A DNA stretch of 64,000 bases, from contig NZ_CP009571.1 in NCBI RefSeq assembly GCF_000764535.1, positions 1,736,001-1,800,000 on the forward strand, written 5' to 3'. Below, one piece after another: positions 18,481 to 28,202 of this stretch (within the stretch, counting starts at the first letter, position 1; every line of letters begins with the position of its first letter). This DNA is from Sphingomonas taxi (lineage in GTDB: Bacteria > Pseudomonadota > Alphaproteobacteria > Sphingomonadales > Sphingomonadaceae). The notes beneath the pieces are model-generated. The model was given only the letters and a program-made list of their open reading frames with translations, was not told the DNA's origin and did no database searches. The position numbers were made by a program, and so were the translations under genes.

Positions 18481-19571
18481 CGCAGCACCTCCCCCAGTCC
18501 GGCGATCGCCGCCGCGTCGACGTTGAGCGTGATCGACACGCGCAGCCGCGCGGTCCCCGCCGGCACCGTCGGCGGCCGGATCGCCCGCACGTCGTATCCC
18601 GCCGCCCGGCATCGTTCGGCGAGCGCCACCGCCGCGCCGTCCGCGCCGACGATCACCGGCACGATCTGCGATCCCGTCGCCCGCCCCAGCGCCGCCTCCG
18701 CCGCCGCGACCAGCGCCCACAATCGCGCCTGCCGCTCCGGCTCGTCGGCGAGGATGCGCAGCGCCTCGCGCACCGCCACCGCCATCAGCGGCGACGGCGC
18801 GGTCGAAAAGATGAACCCGCGCGCGCGGTTGACCAGCATGTCGCGCAGCACGTGCGGCACGCACAGCAGACCGCCCTCCGCCCCCAGCGCCTTGCCGCAG
18901 GTATGCAAGGTGACGACGTTCGGCCGGTCGTGAAGCTGCGCCGCGAGGCCCCTTCCGCCCTCGCCGAACACGCCGGTCGCATGCGCCTCGTCGATCAGCA
19001 GCATCGCCTCGTGCCGCTCCGCCAGCGCGACCAGCTCGGCGAGCGGCGCGCGGTCGCCGTCCATGCCGTAAAGACTTTCGACCGCGATCCACGGCGTCCC
19101 CGTGCCGCCGCCGGCGCGCCAGTCGCGGATCGCATCCGCGAACGCCGCCACGTCGTTATGCGCCGCCGCCACCCGCGGCGCCCGCCCCAGCCGCATCCCG
19201 TCGTGCGCGCTCGCATGGATCAGCGCATCGTACACGACCAGATCGCCAGGCTGCGGCAGCGTCGCGAACGCCGCGACATTGGCGGCATAGCCATTGGCGA
19301 AGAACAAGGCGGCCTCGCTGCCGAAATGCGCCGCCGCCTCCGCCTCCAGCGCCTCATGCTCGGGATCGTTGCCGCGCAGCAGCCGCGATCCTCCCGAACC
19401 GATGCCGACCCCGCGGTCGAGCGCCGCCGCCACCGCCCCGCGCAACCGCGCCGACGCGCCGAGGCCGAGGTAATCGTTCGAGGTGAAATCGGCACCGCTG
19501 CGCGGCACCAGCCGTCTCAGCCGGTCCGCGCCCGCCAGCCGGGCAAGATCGTCGCGATAGAATTGCAGCAT
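18477..19571 (-). CDS. bioF: 8-amino-7-oxononanoate synthase
   Basis: The 364-residue PLP enzyme condenses pimeloyl-ACP or pimeloyl-CoA with alanine. Markers: [13 protein letters not shown] near residue 28, [41 protein letters not shown], and the PLP lysine in [14 protein letters not shown], where the usual Ser before the Lys region is replaced by Gly. First gene of the operon; bioB and bioC are not in this window. The 108-base region upstream separates it from a divergent hydrolase gene. Confidence 0.94.
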   Translation of the reverse strand: MLQFYRDDLARLAGADRLRRLVPRSGADFTSNDYLGLGASARLRGAVAAALDRGVGIGSGGSRLLRGNDPEHEALEAEAAAHFGSEAALFFANGYAANVAAFATLPQPGDLVVYDALIHASAHDGMRLGRAPRVAAAHNDVAAFADAIRDWRAGGGTGTPWIAVESLYGMDGDRAPLAELVALAERHEAMLLIDEAHATGVFGEGGRGLAAQLHDRPNVVTLHTCGKALGAEGGLLCVPHVLRDMLVNRARGFIFSTAPSPLMAVAVREALRILADEPERQARLWALVAAAEAALGRATGSQIVPVIVGADGAAVALAERCRAAGYDVRAIRPPTVPAGTARLRVSITLNVDAAAIAGLGEVLR

Positions 19572-19679
19572 CGCCGCCTCTTAGCGAAACCACACGCGCA
19601 TGCCATCATCCAGCGCTGGCCATCCCCCCGCCGCATCCGATACGGCGGCACGATCGATGCGCGACGACGGAAGGACCAT

Positions 19680-20564
19680 ATGATGTCGAGGCGACTCCTT
19701 GCCGCCCTCCTGCTGCTGGCGCTGCCTACCGCCGCCGCCGCGCAGCGCGGGCCGACGCCGGTTGTCCTGCCGCGCACCATCCTGTTCATCGGCAACAGTT
19801 TCACCCAGGGTGCGCATTCGGCGGTGCGCAACTGGCACGCCGGCACCGTCACCGACCTGACCGGCGCGGGCTATTGCGGCGTGCCGGCATTGTTCAAGCT
19901 CTTCACCGAGGAAGCGGGGCTGCGCTACGCCGTCAGCCTCGAGACGCAGGGCGGCCAGAGCCTCGCCTTCCACTACGACCAGCGCCGCCATTTGTTCGAC
20001 CGCGCCTGGGACATCGTCGTCCTCCAAGAATTCAGCACGCTCGACCGCGACCGCCCCGGCGACCCCAGCCGCTATATCCGCAGCGTCGGCCAGTTGGCGG
20101 CGCTGTTCCGCGCGCGCAATCCGGCGGTCCGCATCGACCTGATGGCGACGTGGAGCCGCGCCGACCAGACCTATCTGCCGAACGGCCGCTGGTATGGCCG
20201 CGGCATCGCCGCGATGGCCGACGACCTGCGCCTCGCCGCCGACCGCGCGCGCCGCGCGCATCCGGCGATCACCGGCGTCATCCCGGTCGGCCAGGCATGG
20301 ACGCGCGCCTTCGCCGCGGGTGTCGCCGATCCCAATCCGTATGACGGCACCACCTACGGCCAGGCCAATTTCTGGTCCTACGACCAATATCACGCCAGCA
20401 TCGCCGGCTATTATCTGGAGGCCCTGATGGTGTTCGGCCGCATCACCGGCGTCGATCCGCGCACCCTCGGCCGCAACGAGCGCGCCGCCGACGAACTCGG
20501 CCTGTCCCCGGATCTCGCCGCCTCGCTGCAACTCGTCGCCCGCGAGCAATTGGCCGCGGGCTGA
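19680..20564 (+). CDS. Secreted SGNH-type hydrolase-like protein
   Basis: A 294-residue protein with signal peptide MMSRRLLAALLLLALPTAAAAQ. ILFIGNSFTQGAH near residue 36 is block I of SGNH/GDSL esterases with the nucleophile Ser; DIVVLQEFSTLD and the C-terminal YDQYHASIAGYYLEAL with an Asp/His pair complete the picture. The same overall pattern occurs in the DUF4886 group. GGAAGGACC precedes the start; two ATGs stand in tandem. Substrate unknown; it is monocistronic and divergent from bioF. Confidence 0.72.
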   Translation: MMSRRLLAALLLLALPTAAAAQRGPTPVVLPRTILFIGNSFTQGAHSAVRNWHAGTVTDLTGAGYCGVPALFKLFTEEAGLRYAVSLETQGGQSLAFHYDQRRHLFDRAWDIVVLQEFSTLDRDRPGDPSRYIRSVGQLAALFRARNPAVRIDLMATWSRADQTYLPNGRWYGRGIAAMADDLRLAADRARRAHPAITGVIPVGQAWTRAFAAGVADPNPYDGTTYGQANFWSYDQYHASIAGYYLEALMVFGRITGVDPRTLGRNERAADELGLSPDLAASLQLVAREQLAAG

Positions 20565-20593
20565 TCCTCCACCGCCATTCGCCGACGGACGGC

Positions 20594-21652
20594 CTACCAA
20601 GCCGCGAAGCGCGCCTTCGGCACCGCCGGTCCGGTCCGCGCCGGCCCCAACCGGCCGTCACGACCGAGCGGCAGCACCGCCATCGCCGGGCTGCGCTCGT
20701 TGGCGACGAGCATCTCGCCCGCCTCCGGCCGCAACAGGAAGAAGCGCGGCCAGTCGCCACCGCACGGCGCCTGCTCGATCAACCGCGGCCGCAACGGATC
20801 GTCGAGCGCGAACACCGCGATCGTATTCGGCCCGCGATTGGAGGCATAGAGCCGCCGCCCCTGCGGATCGACCGCGATATGGCCGACATAGCCCTTGCTC
20901 CCCGCCGGCAGCGTCGGCTGCACGTCGAGCGCGGCCAGCATGCCGTCCGACTCGATCCGCAGCGTCGTCAGCGTGCTGACCAGTTCGCTGACGACATAGG
21001 CGAGGCGTTTGGTCGGATGCCAGGCGAGATGCCGCGGCCCCGATCCCGCCGGCGCCTGCCACGCGATCCGCGTCTCGACCGCCCGCCCCTGCTCGATCCG
21101 GTGCGCGACCACCGCATCGGCGCCGAGATCGACCACGTAGAGCCAGCGCCCGTCCGCATCAAATCCCACCCAATGCGGATGCGGCCCCGCCTGCCGCGAC
21201 GCGTCCGGTCCGGAACCGCGATGGCGGATCAGGGTCGCCGCGCCTGGTACACCGTCCCGCAGGCGATGGAGCGACACCGTCCCGCCGCTGTAATCGGCCA
21301 CCGCCGCCACCGATCGATCGGGTGCGATCGCCAGATGCACCGGCTCGCCGCCGCCCGTCGTCGCCTCGCCGCGCGGACGCCAACCACGATCGAAGCCGAT
21401 CAGCCGTCCGCCGCCCTTGCGCGTGAAGACGGCCAGCCGACCGCCGGCGCCATCGGGCACGACCCATTCGAGACCGTCGCCGATTGCCAGCGGCCGTGCG
21501 CCGCCGCCCGCGGTAAGCGCGAACGCCCCGCCGTCGGAGGACGCCGCCACGCCCTCGGCCGCCACGCGGGTCGCTGCGGCGGGTACGGCGAAGCTGACGC
21601 CGATCCCGGCGATCAGCGACCGCCGGTCGAGCGCGAACCCGTCATCGGCCAG
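20594..21652 (-). CDS. Seven-bladed beta-propeller lactonase family protein
   Basis: The body is a propeller of the 6-phosphogluconolactonase-like family: GPHPHWVGFDADGRWLYVVD, GSGPRHLAWHPTKRLAYVV, GYVGHIAVDPQGRRLYASNR and WPRFFLLRPEAGEMLVAN are repeated blade motifs. The first conventional start in frame is GTG at 21565 (323 residues). However the in-frame sequence upstream reads DRRSLIAGIGVSFAVPAAA, a Tat-like signal peptide, and no ATG, GTG or TTG lies between it and the preceding stop. I therefore extend to CTG at 21652, four bases after the dnaN stop. A periplasmic lactonase is likely; the substrate is unknown. Confidence 0.68.
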   Translation of the reverse strand: MADDGFALDRRSLIAGIGVSFAVPAAATRVAAEGVAASSDGGAFALTAGGGARPLAIGDGLEWVVPDGAGGRLAVFTRKGGGRLIGFDRGWRPRGEATTGGGEPVHLAIAPDRSVAAVADYSGGTVSLHRLRDGVPGAATLIRHRGSGPDASRQAGPHPHWVGFDADGRWLYVVDLGADAVVAHRIEQGRAVETRIAWQAPAGSGPRHLAWHPTKRLAYVVSELVSTLTTLRIESDGMLAALDVQPTLPAGSKGYVGHIAVDPQGRRLYASNRGPNTIAVFALDDPLRPRLIEQAPCGGDWPRFFLLRPEAGEMLVANERSPAMAVLPLGRDGRLGPARTGPAVPKARFAAW

Positions 21653-21656
21653 TGGA

Positions 21657-22772
21657 TCAGACCCGCATCGGCATCAGCACGTAGAGCGCCGGTGCCTTGT
21701 CGTTCTCGCGGATCAGCGTCGGCGCGGCGGCATCGTTGAGATGCACCTCGACGACGTCGCCGTCGATCTGGCCGAGGATGTCGAGCAGATAGCGGCTGTT
21801 GAAGCCGATCTCGAACGGCAGCGAGACATATTCGCCCGGCACCTCTTCCGCTGCGGTGCCGTTCTCGGGGCTGGTCACCGACAGCGTGATCTTGTCGCGA
21901 TCGAGCGCCATCTTCACCGCGCGCGTCTTTTCGGTGGCAATCGTCGAGACGCGGTCGACGCCCTCCTCGAAGCTGCGCGGATCGAGTTTCAGGATCTTGT
22001 CGTTCGCGGTCGGGATGACGCGCGAATAATCGGGAAAGGTGCCGTCGATCAGCTTCGAGGTCAGCACCGCCTGCCCCAGGTCGAAGCGGATCTTGGTCCC
22101 GGACAGCGACACGCCGACCGAGCCGTCGACCTCGTCGAGCAATTTGCGCAGTTCGGCGACGCATTTGCGTGGCACGATCACGTCGGGCATCCCCGCTGCG
22201 CCCTCGGGCCGCGGCAGCGTCACGCGCGCCAGCCGGTGACCGTCGGTCGCGGCCGCCTTCAGCGTCGGTTCGGCCGCATCGTCCTGAACGTGCAGGAAGA
22301 TGCCATTGAGGTAATAGCGCGTCTCCTCGGTCGAGATGGCGAAGCGCGTCTTGTCGATGATCTGCTTCAGCGTCTCCGCGGGAATCTCGAACTGCGTCGG
22401 CAGCTCGCCCTCGGCGATCACCGGGAAGTCGTCGCGCGGCAGCGTGCCGAGGCTGAAGCGCGCGCGCCCCGCGACGATCGACATCCGCCCTTCCGACGCG
22501 GCGAGCTGGACCTGGCTGCCGTCGGGCAGCTTGCGCGCGATGTCGAACAAGGTGTGCGCCGACACCGTCGTCGATCCCGGCTGGTCGACCGCCGCCACCA
22601 CCGATTCGTTGATCTGCAGATCGAGGTCGGTCGCCATCAGCCGCAACTGCCCCTCGGCGGTGGCTTCGAGCAGCACGTTCGACAGGATGGGGATGGTGTT
22701 GCGCCGCTCCACCACGGACTGGACATGGCTCAGCCCCTTGAGGAGCGTTGCGCGTTCGATGGTCGCCTTCAT
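21657..22772 (-). CDS. dnaN: DNA polymerase III beta sliding clamp
   Basis: A 371-residue clamp of three similar domains that tethers DNA polymerase to the template. MKATIERATLLKGLSHVQSVVERR is the classical N-terminus; LPRDDFPVIAEGE, GTFPDYSRVIP and the C-terminal LMPMRV are characteristic. The ATG at 22772 fits family starts; upstream residues to 22826 are not conserved-looking. It stands alone with a 180-base upstream region and no dnaA or recF beside it, and ends four bases before the putative lactonase start. Confidence 0.96.
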   Translation of the reverse strand: MKATIERATLLKGLSHVQSVVERRNTIPILSNVLLEATAEGQLRLMATDLDLQINESVVAAVDQPGSTTVSAHTLFDIARKLPDGSQVQLAASEGRMSIVAGRARFSLGTLPRDDFPVIAEGELPTQFEIPAETLKQIIDKTRFAISTEETRYYLNGIFLHVQDDAAEPTLKAAATDGHRLARVTLPRPEGAAGMPDVIVPRKCVAELRKLLDEVDGSVGVSLSGTKIRFDLGQAVLTSKLIDGTFPDYSRVIPTANDKILKLDPRSFEEGVDRVSTIATEKTRAVKMALDRDKITLSVTSPENGTAAEEVPGEYVSLPFEIGFNSRYLLDILGQIDGDVVEVHLNDAAAPTLIRENDKAPALYVLMPMRV

Positions 22773-22952
22773 GTTCTTAATCCCCGTCCCCCGAGTCCGG
22801 GGCAAGTTTCCCCCTGTCCTACCCACGAAAAAGGGGTTGGAGCAAGCGCGCCGACCCCTCGGGCGATTCCAGTTAACGCTCGGTTAGCGCGCGGCACGCC
22901 GACGGTCGTGAAAGCCGTTGCTTTTGCCCGGCGGCGATCCGACACGGACTTT

Positions 22953-23594
22953 ATGACGCTCCCCGCCCCCGCCCGCCAGGGCCGCGACTTCATCGGCCGG
23001 CATGGCGAGACCGTGTTCAACGCCGTGCGGCGCTTGCAGGGCGACCATCCGCACACGCCGCTGACCCGTGCCGGCTTCGCGCAGGCCGAGGAAATGGGGC
23101 GGGCGTTGCGCGCGACGCTCGGCGTCCGGCCGGCGCTGACGCTGTGGGCGTCGCCGACCGGCCGCGCGTTGCAGACGCTGAGCGTCATCGCCGAACATCT
23201 CGAACTCGACTGGCATGCGGCGCATACCGACGCGCGGCTGGTCGAGATCGGCATGGGCGCCTGGGGCGGCCGCTATTATGCCGAGGTGATCGACGCGGTC
23301 GGCGCGGTGGTGACCCCCGACGGCCTGCTCCGCCCTGCGCCCGACGGCGAGGATTACCGCCAGGTCGCCACGCGCGTCTCGGGCTGGCTGGCGGACACCG
23401 ACGCGCCCGGCGACCGGCTGGTCATCATGCACGGCATCTCCAGCCGGGTGCTGCGCGGCGTGATGACCGGCGCGCCGCCGCATGCCGAATGGGGCGCACC
23501 GATCGCCGCCGGCCTGCCGCAGGGGTCGTTGGTGTGTATCGAGGAAGGCCGCGAATCGGTTGCGCACCTCGGCAGCGGGCATGCGCCGGCGTGA
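22953..23594 (+). CDS. Histidine phosphatase family protein
   Basis: A 213-residue phosphoglycerate-mutase-like phosphatase. [18 protein letters not shown] at residue 13 holds the phospho-accepting His; [12 protein letters not shown] gives the second Arg, [11 protein letters not shown] the Glu, and [14 protein letters not shown] the second catalytic His. The ribosome site is weak; a GTG about 15 codons upstream is an alternative. Its stop overlaps the next gene as GTGA. Substrate unknown. Confidence 0.85.
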   Translation: MTLPAPARQGRDFIGRHGETVFNAVRRLQGDHPHTPLTRAGFAQAEEMGRALRATLGVRPALTLWASPTGRALQTLSVIAEHLELDWHAAHTDARLVEIGMGAWGGRYYAEVIDAVGAVVTPDGLLRPAPDGEDYRQVATRVSGWLADTDAPGDRLVIMHGISSRVLRGVMTGAPPHAEWGAPIAAGLPQGSLVCIEEGRESVAHLGSGHAPA

Positions 23595-24058
23595 AGGCGC
23601 TGTTCCTCGCGCTGCTGATCGCCGCGCCGGCGGCGGCGCGCAACACGATCGGGGTCTATCGAAGCTGGGGGGCGTTCCGCGATGCGGTTCCGGCGCGCTG
23701 CTATGCGATCGCGCGGCCGGTCACCGCCGGCGGCCGCAGCACCGGCTGGGCGAGCGTCGCGACCTGGCCGGGGCGCGGTTTGCGGGCCTCGCTCCACGTC
23801 CGCCTGTCGCGCCCGCGCGACCGTTCGGCACCGGTAACGCTGACCGTCGGCGAGCGCCGCTTCGACCTCGCCGCCAACGGCCTCGACGCCTGGGCGACGG
23901 ACGGCCCGAGCGATCATGCGATAGTCACCGCGATCCGCTCCGGCCGCAGCATGAGCGTCGAGGCGGTCGCCACCGGCGGGAGACCATTCGCCGACGTCTA
24001 TCTGCTCGCCGGTGCCGCCACCGCGATCGACGCGGCCGCCTTGGGGTGCGTCCGCTAG
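23591..24058 (+). CDS. Secreted hypothetical protein
   Basis: A 155-residue protein with a cleavable signal peptide ([16 protein letters not shown]). The mature part has a strand-rich pattern and two cysteines (RCYAIA and LGCVR near the C-terminus) that may form a disulfide. No catalytic motif is seen. The layout recalls invasion-associated-locus-B-like periplasmic proteins, but similarity is too weak to name it. GTG start, coupled to the phosphatase stop and 26 bases before rlmN. Confidence 0.65.
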   Translation: MKALFLALLIAAPAAARNTIGVYRSWGAFRDAVPARCYAIARPVTAGGRSTGWASVATWPGRGLRASLHVRLSRPRDRSAPVTLTVGERRFDLAANGLDAWATDGPSDHAIVTAIRSGRSMSVEAVATGGRPFADVYLLAGAATAIDAAALGCVR

Positions 24059-24084
24059 CCGCCACGCCGCGCGTTCCCGAAGGC

Positions 24085-25329
24085 ATGGCAAATCACGCCG
24101 TTTTCGCCTATATGCCGGCGATGCTCGACAGCGTTGCTCCCCCCATGCCCATTCCGGGCCATATCGATCCCGTGCCCGTGCCGCGCGCCAAGACCTTTCG
24201 CGAGGACGGGCGGATCGACCTGATCGGCCTCGGCAAGGATGAATTGCGCCAGACGCTGCTCGACGCCGGCATGGAGCTGCGGCAGGCGAAGCTGCGCGCC
24301 AAGCAGATCTGGCATTGGCTCTACAATCGCGGCGCCACCGAATTCTCGGCGATGACCGACATCTCCAAGACGATGCATCCGTGGCTCGAACAGCGCTTCG
24401 TCATCGGCCGGCCGGAGGTGGTCGAGGCGCAGGTGTCGACCGACGGCACGCGCAAATGGCTGCTGCGCTCGCCCGACGGGCAGGATTACGAGGCGGTGTT
24501 CATCCCCGATGCCGATCGCGGGACGCTCTGCGTGTCGAGCCAGGTCGGTTGCACGCTCAACTGCCGCTTCTGCCACACTGGCACGATGCGCCTCGTCCGC
24601 AACCTGACCGCGGGCGAGATCGTCGGTCAGGTGATGCTCGCACGCGACGCGCTCGGCGAATGGCCGAGCCAGCCGGAAGGCCGCATGCTTACCAACATCG
24701 TGATGATGGGAATGGGCGAGCCGCTCTACAATTTCGACGCGGTGCGCGATGCGCTTAAGCTGGTGATGGACGGCGACGGCCTCGCGCTGTCGAAGCGCCG
24801 CATCACGCTCAGCACCAGCGGCGTCGTGCCGATGATGGCGCGCGCCGGCGAGGAGATCGGCGTCAATCTCGCGGTCTCGCTGCATGCGGTGACCAAGGAG
24901 GTGCGCGACGAACTCGTGCCGCTCAACAAGAAATACGGCATCGAGGAGCTGTTGCAGGCCTGCGCCGACTATCCCGGCGCCAACAACGCGCGCCGCATCA
25001 CGTTCGAGTACGTGATGCTCAAGGACAAGAACGATTCGGATGCCGAGGCGCACGAACTCGTCCGCCTGCTGCGCAAATACGACCTGCCCGCCAAGGTGAA
25101 CCTGATCCCGTTCAACCCGTGGCCGGGCGCCGCCTATGACACGTCGACGCCCGAGCGCGTCCGCCGGTTCAGCGACATCATCTTCGAGGGCGGCATTTCG
25201 GCGCCGGTGCGCACGCCGCGCGGCCGCGACATCGACGCCGCCTGCGGCCAGCTCAAGACCGCCGCCGAGAAGAAGAGCCGCGCGCAGATGGATCGCGAGG
25301 CCGACGAAAAGATGGCCGCGCTTGGCTGA
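24085..25329 (+). CDS. rlmN: Dual-specificity 23S rRNA/tRNA methyltransferase RlmN
   Basis: A radical-SAM enzyme methylating C2 of adenine 2503 in 23S rRNA and A37 of some tRNAs. The FeS motif [13 protein letters not shown] stretch appears as [19 protein letters not shown] with the CX3CX2C cysteines; [22 protein letters not shown] and NLAVSLHAV are conserved. The resolving Cys lies near the end in [10 protein letters not shown]. Length is 414 residues from 24085; ATG at 24121 ([13 protein letters not shown]) is an equally possible start. The next gene begins before its stop codon. Confidence 0.94.
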   Translation: MANHAVFAYMPAMLDSVAPPMPIPGHIDPVPVPRAKTFREDGRIDLIGLGKDELRQTLLDAGMELRQAKLRAKQIWHWLYNRGATEFSAMTDISKTMHPWLEQRFVIGRPEVVEAQVSTDGTRKWLLRSPDGQDYEAVFIPDADRGTLCVSSQVGCTLNCRFCHTGTMRLVRNLTAGEIVGQVMLARDALGEWPSQPEGRMLTNIVMMGMGEPLYNFDAVRDALKLVMDGDGLALSKRRITLSTSGVVPMMARAGEEIGVNLAVSLHAVTKEVRDELVPLNKKYGIEELLQACADYPGANNARRITFEYVMLKDKNDSDAEAHELVRLLRKYDLPAKVNLIPFNPWPGAAYDTSTPERVRRFSDIIFEGGISAPVRTPRGRDIDAACGQLKTAAEKKSRAQMDREADEKMAALG

Positions 25330-26080
25330 TCCGCTCACGCTCGCCCTAGCGGCGGGCGCGGGTCTGCTCGGCGGGGCGATGAACGCGCTCGCCGGCGGCG
25401 GCTCGTTCGCGACGATGCCGACGCTGATCGCGCTCGGCCTGCCCTCCACCGTCGCCAATGCGACCAGCAACGTCGCGGTCCAGCCCGGTGCGGTCGCGAG
25501 CGCCTGGGCCTATCGGGGCGGGCTGGCGCCGCTGGGCGGCGTCGGGGTGCGGACGCTTGCCGGCATCACCTTCATGGGCGGCCTTGCGGGCAGCCTGTTG
25601 CTCGCCTGGACGCCGGCGCGCGCGTTCGACGTCATCGTGCCGTGGCTGCTGCTCGCCGCGACGATCGCGATCGCGCTCGGCCGCCACGCTTCCGACTGGC
25701 TGAGCGCGCGCTTCTCGGCAGGACCGCGCAGCCTCGTTGCGGGACAGGCGCTGCTCGGCATCTACGGCGGCTATTTCGGTGGCGGCGTCGGCATGATGCT
25801 GACCGCGATGTGGGGGCTGCTGACCGGCGCGAGCCCCGCCGAACTCGCCGCGCCGCGCACGCTGATGCTCGCGGTCGCCAATAGCGCGGCGACGATCGTC
25901 TTCGTCGCCAGCGGCATGGTGGCATGGGCCTTGTGCCTGCCGATGATGATCGGCTCGATCGCCGGCGGCTATCTTGGTGCGCTGGTCGGGCGCAGCCTGC
26001 CGCCCGGCGTGATCCGCGGCTGGACGTTGCTGGTCACCACCGTGACCACCGCGGTGTTCTTCTGGCGCGCCTACGGCTGA
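25322..26080 (+). CDS. TSUP/TauE-SafE family membrane permease
   Basis: A 252-residue, roughly eight-helix membrane protein of the sulfite/organosulfonate exporter family. [21 protein letters not shown] at residue 16 and its second-half equivalent [20 protein letters not shown] are the two family repeats. The start is TTG at 25322, overlapping the rlmN stop by eight bases; no ATG is in frame there. The transported anion is unknown. Confidence 0.83.
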   Translation: MADPLTLALAAGAGLLGGAMNALAGGGSFATMPTLIALGLPSTVANATSNVAVQPGAVASAWAYRGGLAPLGGVGVRTLAGITFMGGLAGSLLLAWTPARAFDVIVPWLLLAATIAIALGRHASDWLSARFSAGPRSLVAGQALLGIYGGYFGGGVGMMLTAMWGLLTGASPAELAAPRTLMLAVANSAATIVFVASGMVAWALCLPMMIGSIAGGYLGALVGRSLPPGVIRGWTLLVTTVTTAVFFWRAYG

Positions 26081-26089
26081 GACGACCGC

Positions 26090-26707
26090 TTATCCCGGCC
26101 GGCGCATCTCGAACCGTGTTTCGGGCGTGACCTCGAAATAATCCGCCGGCCCGCCCCCGCGCAGGATCGGGCGGGCGCGAGCGGTCTGGTAGACGCCGTC
26201 CTCCAGCATCGCGGTGTCGATATGGATGCCCACCGCCTCGCCGATCACCAGATACTGATCGAGCTCCGTGCCATGGCGGTCGGTGAGGCGCAGGATCTGC
26301 GTCAGCTTGCATTCGAACGCCACCGGACTCGCCGCCACCCGCGGCGGCGCGACCAGCCGCGACGGCAGCGTGTCGAGCGCGGCGAGATCGAATTCGTCGA
26401 CCTCGGGCGGGACGATCGCCGCAGTCGCGTTCATCGCCTCGGCGAGATCGCGCGTCGCGAGGTTCCAGACGAACTCGCCGGTCGCGTCGATATTGGCGAC
26501 GCTGTCCTTCCAGCCCATCGAGGAAAAGGCGATCAGCGGCGGCGTATAATTGATGACGTTGAAGAAGCTGTAGGGCGCGATGTTGCGCACGCCGTCGGCA
26601 GAGACGCTGCTGATCCAGCCGATCGGTCGCGGTGCGACCATCGCGTTGAGCGGGTCGTGCGGCAACCGGTGGCCGTCGCGTGGTTCGTAGAAATGCCATT
26701 CGATCAT
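26090..26707 (-). CDS. Flavin reductase-like FMN-binding protein
   Basis: A 205-residue flavoprotein of the flavin-reductase (DIM6/NTAB) fold. VAPRPIGWISSVSADGVRN, APYSFFNVINYTPPLIAFSS and KDSVANIDATGEFVWNL bind FMN; GEAVGIHIDTAMLEDG is the typical C-terminal portion. It could reduce free flavin or act as a flavin store for an oxygenase. It is convergent with the TSUP gene, nine bases apart, and divergent from the cytochrome b gene. Confidence 0.85.
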   Translation of the reverse strand: MIEWHFYEPRDGHRLPHDPLNAMVAPRPIGWISSVSADGVRNIAPYSFFNVINYTPPLIAFSSMGWKDSVANIDATGEFVWNLATRDLAEAMNATAAIVPPEVDEFDLAALDTLPSRLVAPPRVAASPVAFECKLTQILRLTDRHGTELDQYLVIGEAVGIHIDTAMLEDGVYQTARARPILRGGGPADYFEVTPETRFEMRRPG

Positions 26708-26733
26708 GGGCGCTTAACTGCTATGCATGGGAT

Positions 26734-27441
26734 ATGGACCCAATCGCCCCCGGTACATCCATCCTGCGCCATGCGCTGGCGACGCGCATCTGGCATTGGA
26801 TCAACGCCGTCGCGGTCGTCGTCCTGCTCGGCAGCGGGCTCGGCATCTCCAATGCGCATCCGCGGCTCTATTGGGGACGATACGGCGCCAATTTCGATCA
26901 CGCCTGGGCGCAATTGCCGCGCTTCCCGGCGTGGATCACGATCCCCGCCAACTACAATCTCGCCATCTCGCGTCGCTGGCATCTGCTGTTCGCGCTCGTC
27001 TTCGCCTTCGGCCTGCTCGGCTATATGATCGTCAGCCTGATCAACCGCCATTTCGCACGCAAGCTCGCGCTGCGCCGCGCCGACGTCAACCTTGCGCATC
27101 TCGCCGAAGACGTCCGCGATCACCTCAACCTGCGCTTCCACGACGCCGACGATCCCGGCGCGTACAACAGCCTCCAGAAATGGAGCTATATCCTCGTCCT
27201 CTTCCTCGCGCTGCCGCTGATGATCCTCACAGGGCTGGCGCTGTCGCCGGGGATGGATGCCGCCTGGCCGTGGCTGCTCGACCTGTTCGGTGGTCGCCAG
27301 TCGGCGCGCTCGCTGCATTTCGTCGCCGCCACGCTGATCGGCGGCTTCATCGTCGTCCATGTCGCGCTCGTCATCCTCGCCGGTGCGGGCAACGAACTGC
27401 GCGCGATGATCACCGGCAAGTGGAAGGTCCCTGAGGCATGA
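26734..27441 (+). CDS. Cytochrome b561-type membrane subunit
   Basis: A 235-residue membrane protein with four to five helices. Histidines for heme are visible in RIWHWINAVAVVVLL, ISRRWHLLFALVF, ARSLHFVAATLIGG and IVVHVALVIL. Such di-heme proteins hand quinol electrons to a partner oxidoreductase. The start MDPIAPGT at 26734 was chosen because the preceding residues overlap the divergent gene's leader. It overlaps the molybdopterin enzyme by four bases (ATGA), the obvious electron partner. Confidence 0.82.
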   Translation: MDPIAPGTSILRHALATRIWHWINAVAVVVLLGSGLGISNAHPRLYWGRYGANFDHAWAQLPRFPAWITIPANYNLAISRRWHLLFALVFAFGLLGYMIVSLINRHFARKLALRRADVNLAHLAEDVRDHLNLRFHDADDPGAYNSLQKWSYILVLFLALPLMILTGLALSPGMDAAWPWLLDLFGGRQSARSLHFVAATLIGGFIVVHVALVILAGAGNELRAMITGKWKVPEA

Positions 27442-28184
27442 TCCTCCCCCGCCGTTCGCTTCTGACGGCAGGCGCCGGGCTGCTGCTCGCCGGCTGCGAC
27501 AAGGTCGCCGCGATCCCGCAGGCGCGCAAGATCCTGTTCGCCGGCGAGGACATGCACCGCGGCCTGCAACGTGCGCTGATGGACCGAGGTGCGCTCGCAC
27601 CCGAATTCACCCGCGAGCAGATGTCGCCGATCTTCCGCGCCAATGGCACGCGCGATCCCGGCACCCCCGATTACGCCGCGATGGTCGCCGACCAATTCGC
27701 CGGCTACCGCCTCAAGGTCGGCGGCCTCGTCGACCGGCCGCTGGCGCTGTCGCTCGACCAGCTCGCGTCGATGCCCTCCCGCAGCCAGATCACCCGCCAC
27801 GATTGCGTAGAGGGCTGGAGCGCGATCGGCCAGTGGCAGGGGCCGATGCTCGGCACCGTGCTGAAGGCGGCGGGGATGCGCAACACCGCGCGCTACATCG
27901 TCTTCACCTGCGCCGACCTCTACAACGGCCAGCCCTATTACGAATCGATCGACACGATCGACGCGTTCCATCCGCAGACGATCCTCGCGCTCAAGATGAA
28001 CGGTGCGCGGCTGACCGTGGCGCACGGCGCGCCGGTGCGGCTGCGCGTCGAGCGCCAGCTCGGCTACAAGCACGCCAAATACGTCACCGGGATCGACGCG
28101 GTCGCCAGCCTCGCCACCATCGGCAAGGGCAAGGGCGGCTATTGGGAGGACAATGTCGATTACGATTGGTATGCGGGCATCTAG
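27438..28184 (+). CDS. Exported sulfite oxidase-like molybdopterin protein
   Basis: A 248-residue oxidoreductase of the sulfite-oxidase/MsrP fold. The N-terminus PRRSLLTAGAGLLLAGCDK combines a Tat-like RR pair with a lipobox (LAGC), so export through Tat and lipidation are possible. The molybdenum-ligand Cys lies in TRHDCVEGWSAIGQW; FTCADLYNGQPYYESID and HGAPVRLRVERQLGYKHAKYV are family marks. With the preceding cytochrome b it makes an MsrPQ-like pair, but here the oxidoreductase is second. The substrate (oxidised methionine, sulfite or other) is unknown. Confidence 0.83.
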   Translation: MILPRRSLLTAGAGLLLAGCDKVAAIPQARKILFAGEDMHRGLQRALMDRGALAPEFTREQMSPIFRANGTRDPGTPDYAAMVADQFAGYRLKVGGLVDRPLALSLDQLASMPSRSQITRHDCVEGWSAIGQWQGPMLGTVLKAAGMRNTARYIVFTCADLYNGQPYYESIDTIDAFHPQTILALKMNGARLTVAHGAPVRLRVERQLGYKHAKYVTGIDAVASLATIGKGKGGYWEDNVDYDWYAGI

Positions 28185-28202
28185 CGGATTAAGGCAGCGC
28201 GC

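Noticed and set aside
21417..23594. 725-codon frame spanning dnaN in antisense
   Set aside because: Only the last 213 codons form a recognisable protein (histidine phosphatase from 22953); the rest is antisense to dnaN.
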